This document shows positions 62,308-64,000 of a DNA stretch of 64,000 nucleotides, piece after piece. The notes under the pieces were generated by a model, which searched no databases, was not told where the DNA came from, and was given only the letters and a program-made list of their open reading frames with translations. The stretch is taken from positions 186,001 through 250,000 of the forward strand of contig NZ_BMUI01000011.1 in NCBI RefSeq assembly GCF_014650115.1, given 5' to 3'. The translations under genes were made by a program, and so were the position numbers. This DNA is from Streptomyces olivaceoviridis (lineage in GTDB: Bacteria; Actinomycetota; Actinomycetes; Streptomycetales; Streptomycetaceae). The stretch's first letter is position 1. Each line of letters opens with the position of its first letter.

Positions 62308-63282
62308 GTGGCTGGATTCAGGATCGGACGCGGGGACCGGGACAACCGCACCCCCCAAGGACAGCAGGCGCCGCAGGGGCCGTCGTACGGGCACGGACAC
62401 GGGCGCGGGCACGGCCCGGCACAGCCCGGGGGACCGTCGTACGGTCAGCCGCCCCACGGCAGGCCGGGCCCGTCCGGCCCCTCGTACGGCTACCCGTCGG
62501 CGCCGCAGCCGCCGTACCAGCGGCAGGGGCAGTCGTACGGGTACCCGGGGCCGGCCGACGACGGGCCGGAGTACTTCGGCGACGGCGGCCACCACCCGGG
62601 CCCCGGCCCCGGCGCGCACGACCCCTACGCGGCCGACAACCCGGGCCACACCCAGGCATTCTCGGTCGACGAGGCCGCCGGCTACACCCAGGGCGCGACC
62701 TACCAGGCGGGCTCCGCCGCCGCGCCCGCCGCGCCGCTCGGCCCGCCCCTGCACTGGAAGGAACTGCTGAAGGGGATCATCCTGTCCCCGAACGACACCT
62801 TCCTGCGCATGCGGGACTACACGATGTGGGCGCCCGCCCTCGTCGTGACCTTCCTCTACGGCCTGCTCGCGGTCTTCGGCTTCGACGGCGCCCGCCAGGA
62901 CGCGATCAGCGCGACCCTCTCCAACGCGGTGCCGATCGTGCTGATCACGGCCGTCGTGATGGTGCTCGGCCTGTTCGTCCTGGGCGTGGTCACCCACACC
63001 CTGGCCCGCCAGCTCGGCGGCGACGGCGCCTGGCAGCCCACGGTGGGCCTGTCCATGCTGATCACGGCCCTCACGGACGCGCCGCGCCTGATCGTCGCCA
63101 TGTTCTTCGGCGGCGACGCCGGCTTCGTCCAACTCCTCGGCTGGGCCACCTGGGTCGGCGCGGGTGCCCTGCTGACCCTGATGGTGTCCCGCTCCCACGA
63201 CCTGCCGTGGCCGAGGGCGCTGGGGGCGTCGGCGATCCAGCTGATCGCGTTGCTGTCGATCGTGAAGCTGGGCACGTTCTGA
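62308..63282 (+). CDS. Yip1-family membrane protein
   Basis: The 324-residue protein has a Pro/Gly/Tyr/Gln-rich cytoplasmic tail (about 1-155, with PSYG-type repeats) and then a Yip1 domain with about five TM helices starting after LHWKELLKGIILSPNDTFLRMRDYTMWAPALVV. The GTG at 62308 (AGFRIGRGDRDN) has only a weak ribosome binding site. Function in bacteria is unknown. A strong terminator (63295-63332) follows. Confidence 0.85.
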   Translation: MAGFRIGRGDRDNRTPQGQQAPQGPSYGHGHGRGHGPAQPGGPSYGQPPHGRPGPSGPSYGYPSAPQPPYQRQGQSYGYPGPADDGPEYFGDGGHHPGPGPGAHDPYAADNPGHTQAFSVDEAAGYTQGATYQAGSAAAPAAPLGPPLHWKELLKGIILSPNDTFLRMRDYTMWAPALVVTFLYGLLAVFGFDGARQDAISATLSNAVPIVLITAVVMVLGLFVLGVVTHTLARQLGGDGAWQPTVGLSMLITALTDAPRLIVAMFFGGDAGFVQLLGWATWVGAGALLTLMVSRSHDLPWPRALGASAIQLIALLSIVKLGTF

Positions 63283-63294
63283 GTCCTGACGCGC

Positions 63295-63332
63295 GAGAAG
63301 GGCCCCCGGCGGGAAAGCCGGGGGCCCTTCTC
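63295..63332. terminator. Bidirectional hairpin terminator
   Basis: GAGAAGGGCCCCCGGC (63295-63310) and GCCGGGGGCCCTTCTC (63317-63332) form a perfect 16-bp stem with loop GGGAAA between the convergent Yip1 gene and the phosphoribosyltransferase gene. Confidence 0.9.
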
Positions 63333-63349
63333 GGTGTCCGTACTCGGGA

Positions 63350-63853
63350 TCAGGCGTCCAGAACCTGCCCCGCCCGCTTCACCACGGGCGGCTCCACACT
63401 CCACGGGAAGTTGATCCAGTCGTCGGTCCGCTTCCACACGTACTCGCACTTCACGAGGGAGTGGGACTTCTCGTAGATCACGGCGGAGCGCACCTCGGCG
63501 ACGGTGTCGAGGCAGAAGTCGCGGACCAGCTTCAGGGTCTTGCCGGTGTCGGCCACGTCATCGGTGATCAGGACCTTCTTGTCGGAGAAGTCGATCACGT
63601 TGGGCACGGGCGCGAGCATGACCGGCATTTCGAGGGTCGTCCCCACACCGGTGTAGAACTCCACGTTCACGAGGTGGATGTTCTTGCAGTCGAGGGCGTA
63701 GGCGAGCCCGCCCGCCACGAAGACACCCCCGCGCGCGATGCTGAGCACGACGTCGGGCTCGTACCCGTCGTCGGCGATGGTCTGCGCCAGCTCGCGGATG
63801 GCGGCCCCGAACCGCTCGTAGGTCAGGTTCTCCCGCACGTCTGCGCTGCTCAT
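63350..63853 (-). CDS. Phosphoribosyltransferase (Gpt/xanthine-hypoxanthine type)
   Basis: The 167-residue type I PRTase has the PRPP-binding motif VLITDDVADTGKTLKLV and VLSIARGGVFVAGGLAYAL (flexible-loop region). It resembles actinobacterial purine PRTases placed next to dcd. Substrate specificity (hypoxanthine, guanine or xanthine) is not clear from motifs. ATG 63853 has GAGGG upstream, 13 nt after the dcd stop, so the two are cotranscribed. Confidence 0.85.
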   Translation of the reverse strand: MSSADVRENLTYERFGAAIRELAQTIADDGYEPDVVLSIARGGVFVAGGLAYALDCKNIHLVNVEFYTGVGTTLEMPVMLAPVPNVIDFSDKKVLITDDVADTGKTLKLVRDFCLDTVAEVRSAVIYEKSHSLVKCEYVWKRTDDWINFPWSVEPPVVKRAGQVLDA

Positions 63854-63866
63854 GCTGTCGTCGCCC

Positions 63867-64000
63867 TCACACCTGGGTCCGATGGAAATTGAGGTAGGAC
63901 CGCGAGGCGGTCGGCCCGCGCTGCCCCTGGTACCGGGAGCCGTAGCGCTCACTGCCGTACGGCGACTCGGCGGGCGAGGTCAGCCGGAACATGCAGAGCT
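63867..64000 (-). CDS. dcd: dCTP deaminase, C-terminal end (cut by window edge)
   Basis: Converts dCTP to dUTP. Only the last ~44 residues are in the window, reading QLCMFRLTSPAESPYGSERY, then GSRYQGQRGPTASRSYLNFH and RTQV before the TGA at 63867-63869. This C-terminus, with the AESPYGS and SRYQGQRGPTxSR motifs, is diagnostic of actinobacterial Dcd. Confidence 0.93.
   Translation of the reverse strand, partial: LCMFRLTSPAESPYGSERYGSRYQGQRGPTASRSYLNFHRTQV

Overview
This window is high-GC actinobacterial chromosome, almost certainly from a Streptomyces. Gene content and order (asd-lysC, recR-ybaB, purA, a CYP107-type P450, a kynurenine cluster, fba-pyrE, clpB, dnaK-grpE-dnaJ-hspR, dcd) match, from memory, the core chromosome arm of S. 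coelicolor relatives. GTG and TTG starts are common, many genes overlap by 1-8 nt, and intergenic GC-rich hairpins and Streptomyces-type dispersed repeats are present. I recognise no rRNA, tRNA, IS element, prophage or CRISPR array.

Layout. 0-1.7 kb: asd (cut by the window edge) and lysC. 1.9-4.7 kb: an accessory pair, an NB-ARC/TPR NLR-like ATPase and a two-TM protein, which share a short glycine-rich motif (N-terminal in the NLR, duplicated at the C-terminus of the membrane protein). This looks like an amyloid-signalling immunity or cell-death module and is the most interesting locus. 4.8-6.5 kb: DUF5063, recR, ybaB. 6.7-11 kb: SLATT-type membrane protein, membrane-anchored PstS-like protein, receptor Ser/Thr kinase. 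11.2-13.4 kb: class III aminotransferase and a GntR regulator with a large leader hairpin. 14.3-16.8 kb: WXG100 protein, candidate polymorphic toxin, small putative immunity protein, then a metallopeptidase pseudogene that lost its zinc site. 16.8-25.5 kb: purA, DAGK-like protein, GbsR/MarR regulator with a divergent ABC exporter, P450, and a two-component system.

25.6-30.9 kb: the tryptophan-to-anthranilate genes kynA-kynU-kynB, with a 46-bp tandem repeat between kynU and kynB, and an MFS exporter upstream. 31-44 kb: a second repeat cluster, an MFS transporter, fba, pyrE, aldose epimerase, SRPBCC protein, membrane spermidine-synthase-like protein, a Cys/Gly/Ser-rich membrane protein, a class I aminotransferase, ybjN-like gene and clpB. 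44.7-48.8 kb: a small secreted peptide with two DTTWG motifs, coupled to a vestigial Rieske-like protein and flanked by two paralogous LuxR-type regulators, then an orphan sugar-binding lipoprotein. 49-53.3 kb: dnaK-grpE-dnaJ-hspR; HspR (HAIR) operators are visible upstream of both dnaK and clpB, so one repressor encoded here should control both chaperone units. 53.3-57.2 kb: a degenerate MraY/WecA-like protein and an EtfD-like membrane Fe-S protein. 57.7-62.1 kb: three consecutive secreted seven-bladed FG-GAP proteins. 62.3-64 kb: Yip1 protein, a phosphoribosyltransferase and the 3' end of dcd.

All names are from reading motifs and remembered family features; no database search was done.
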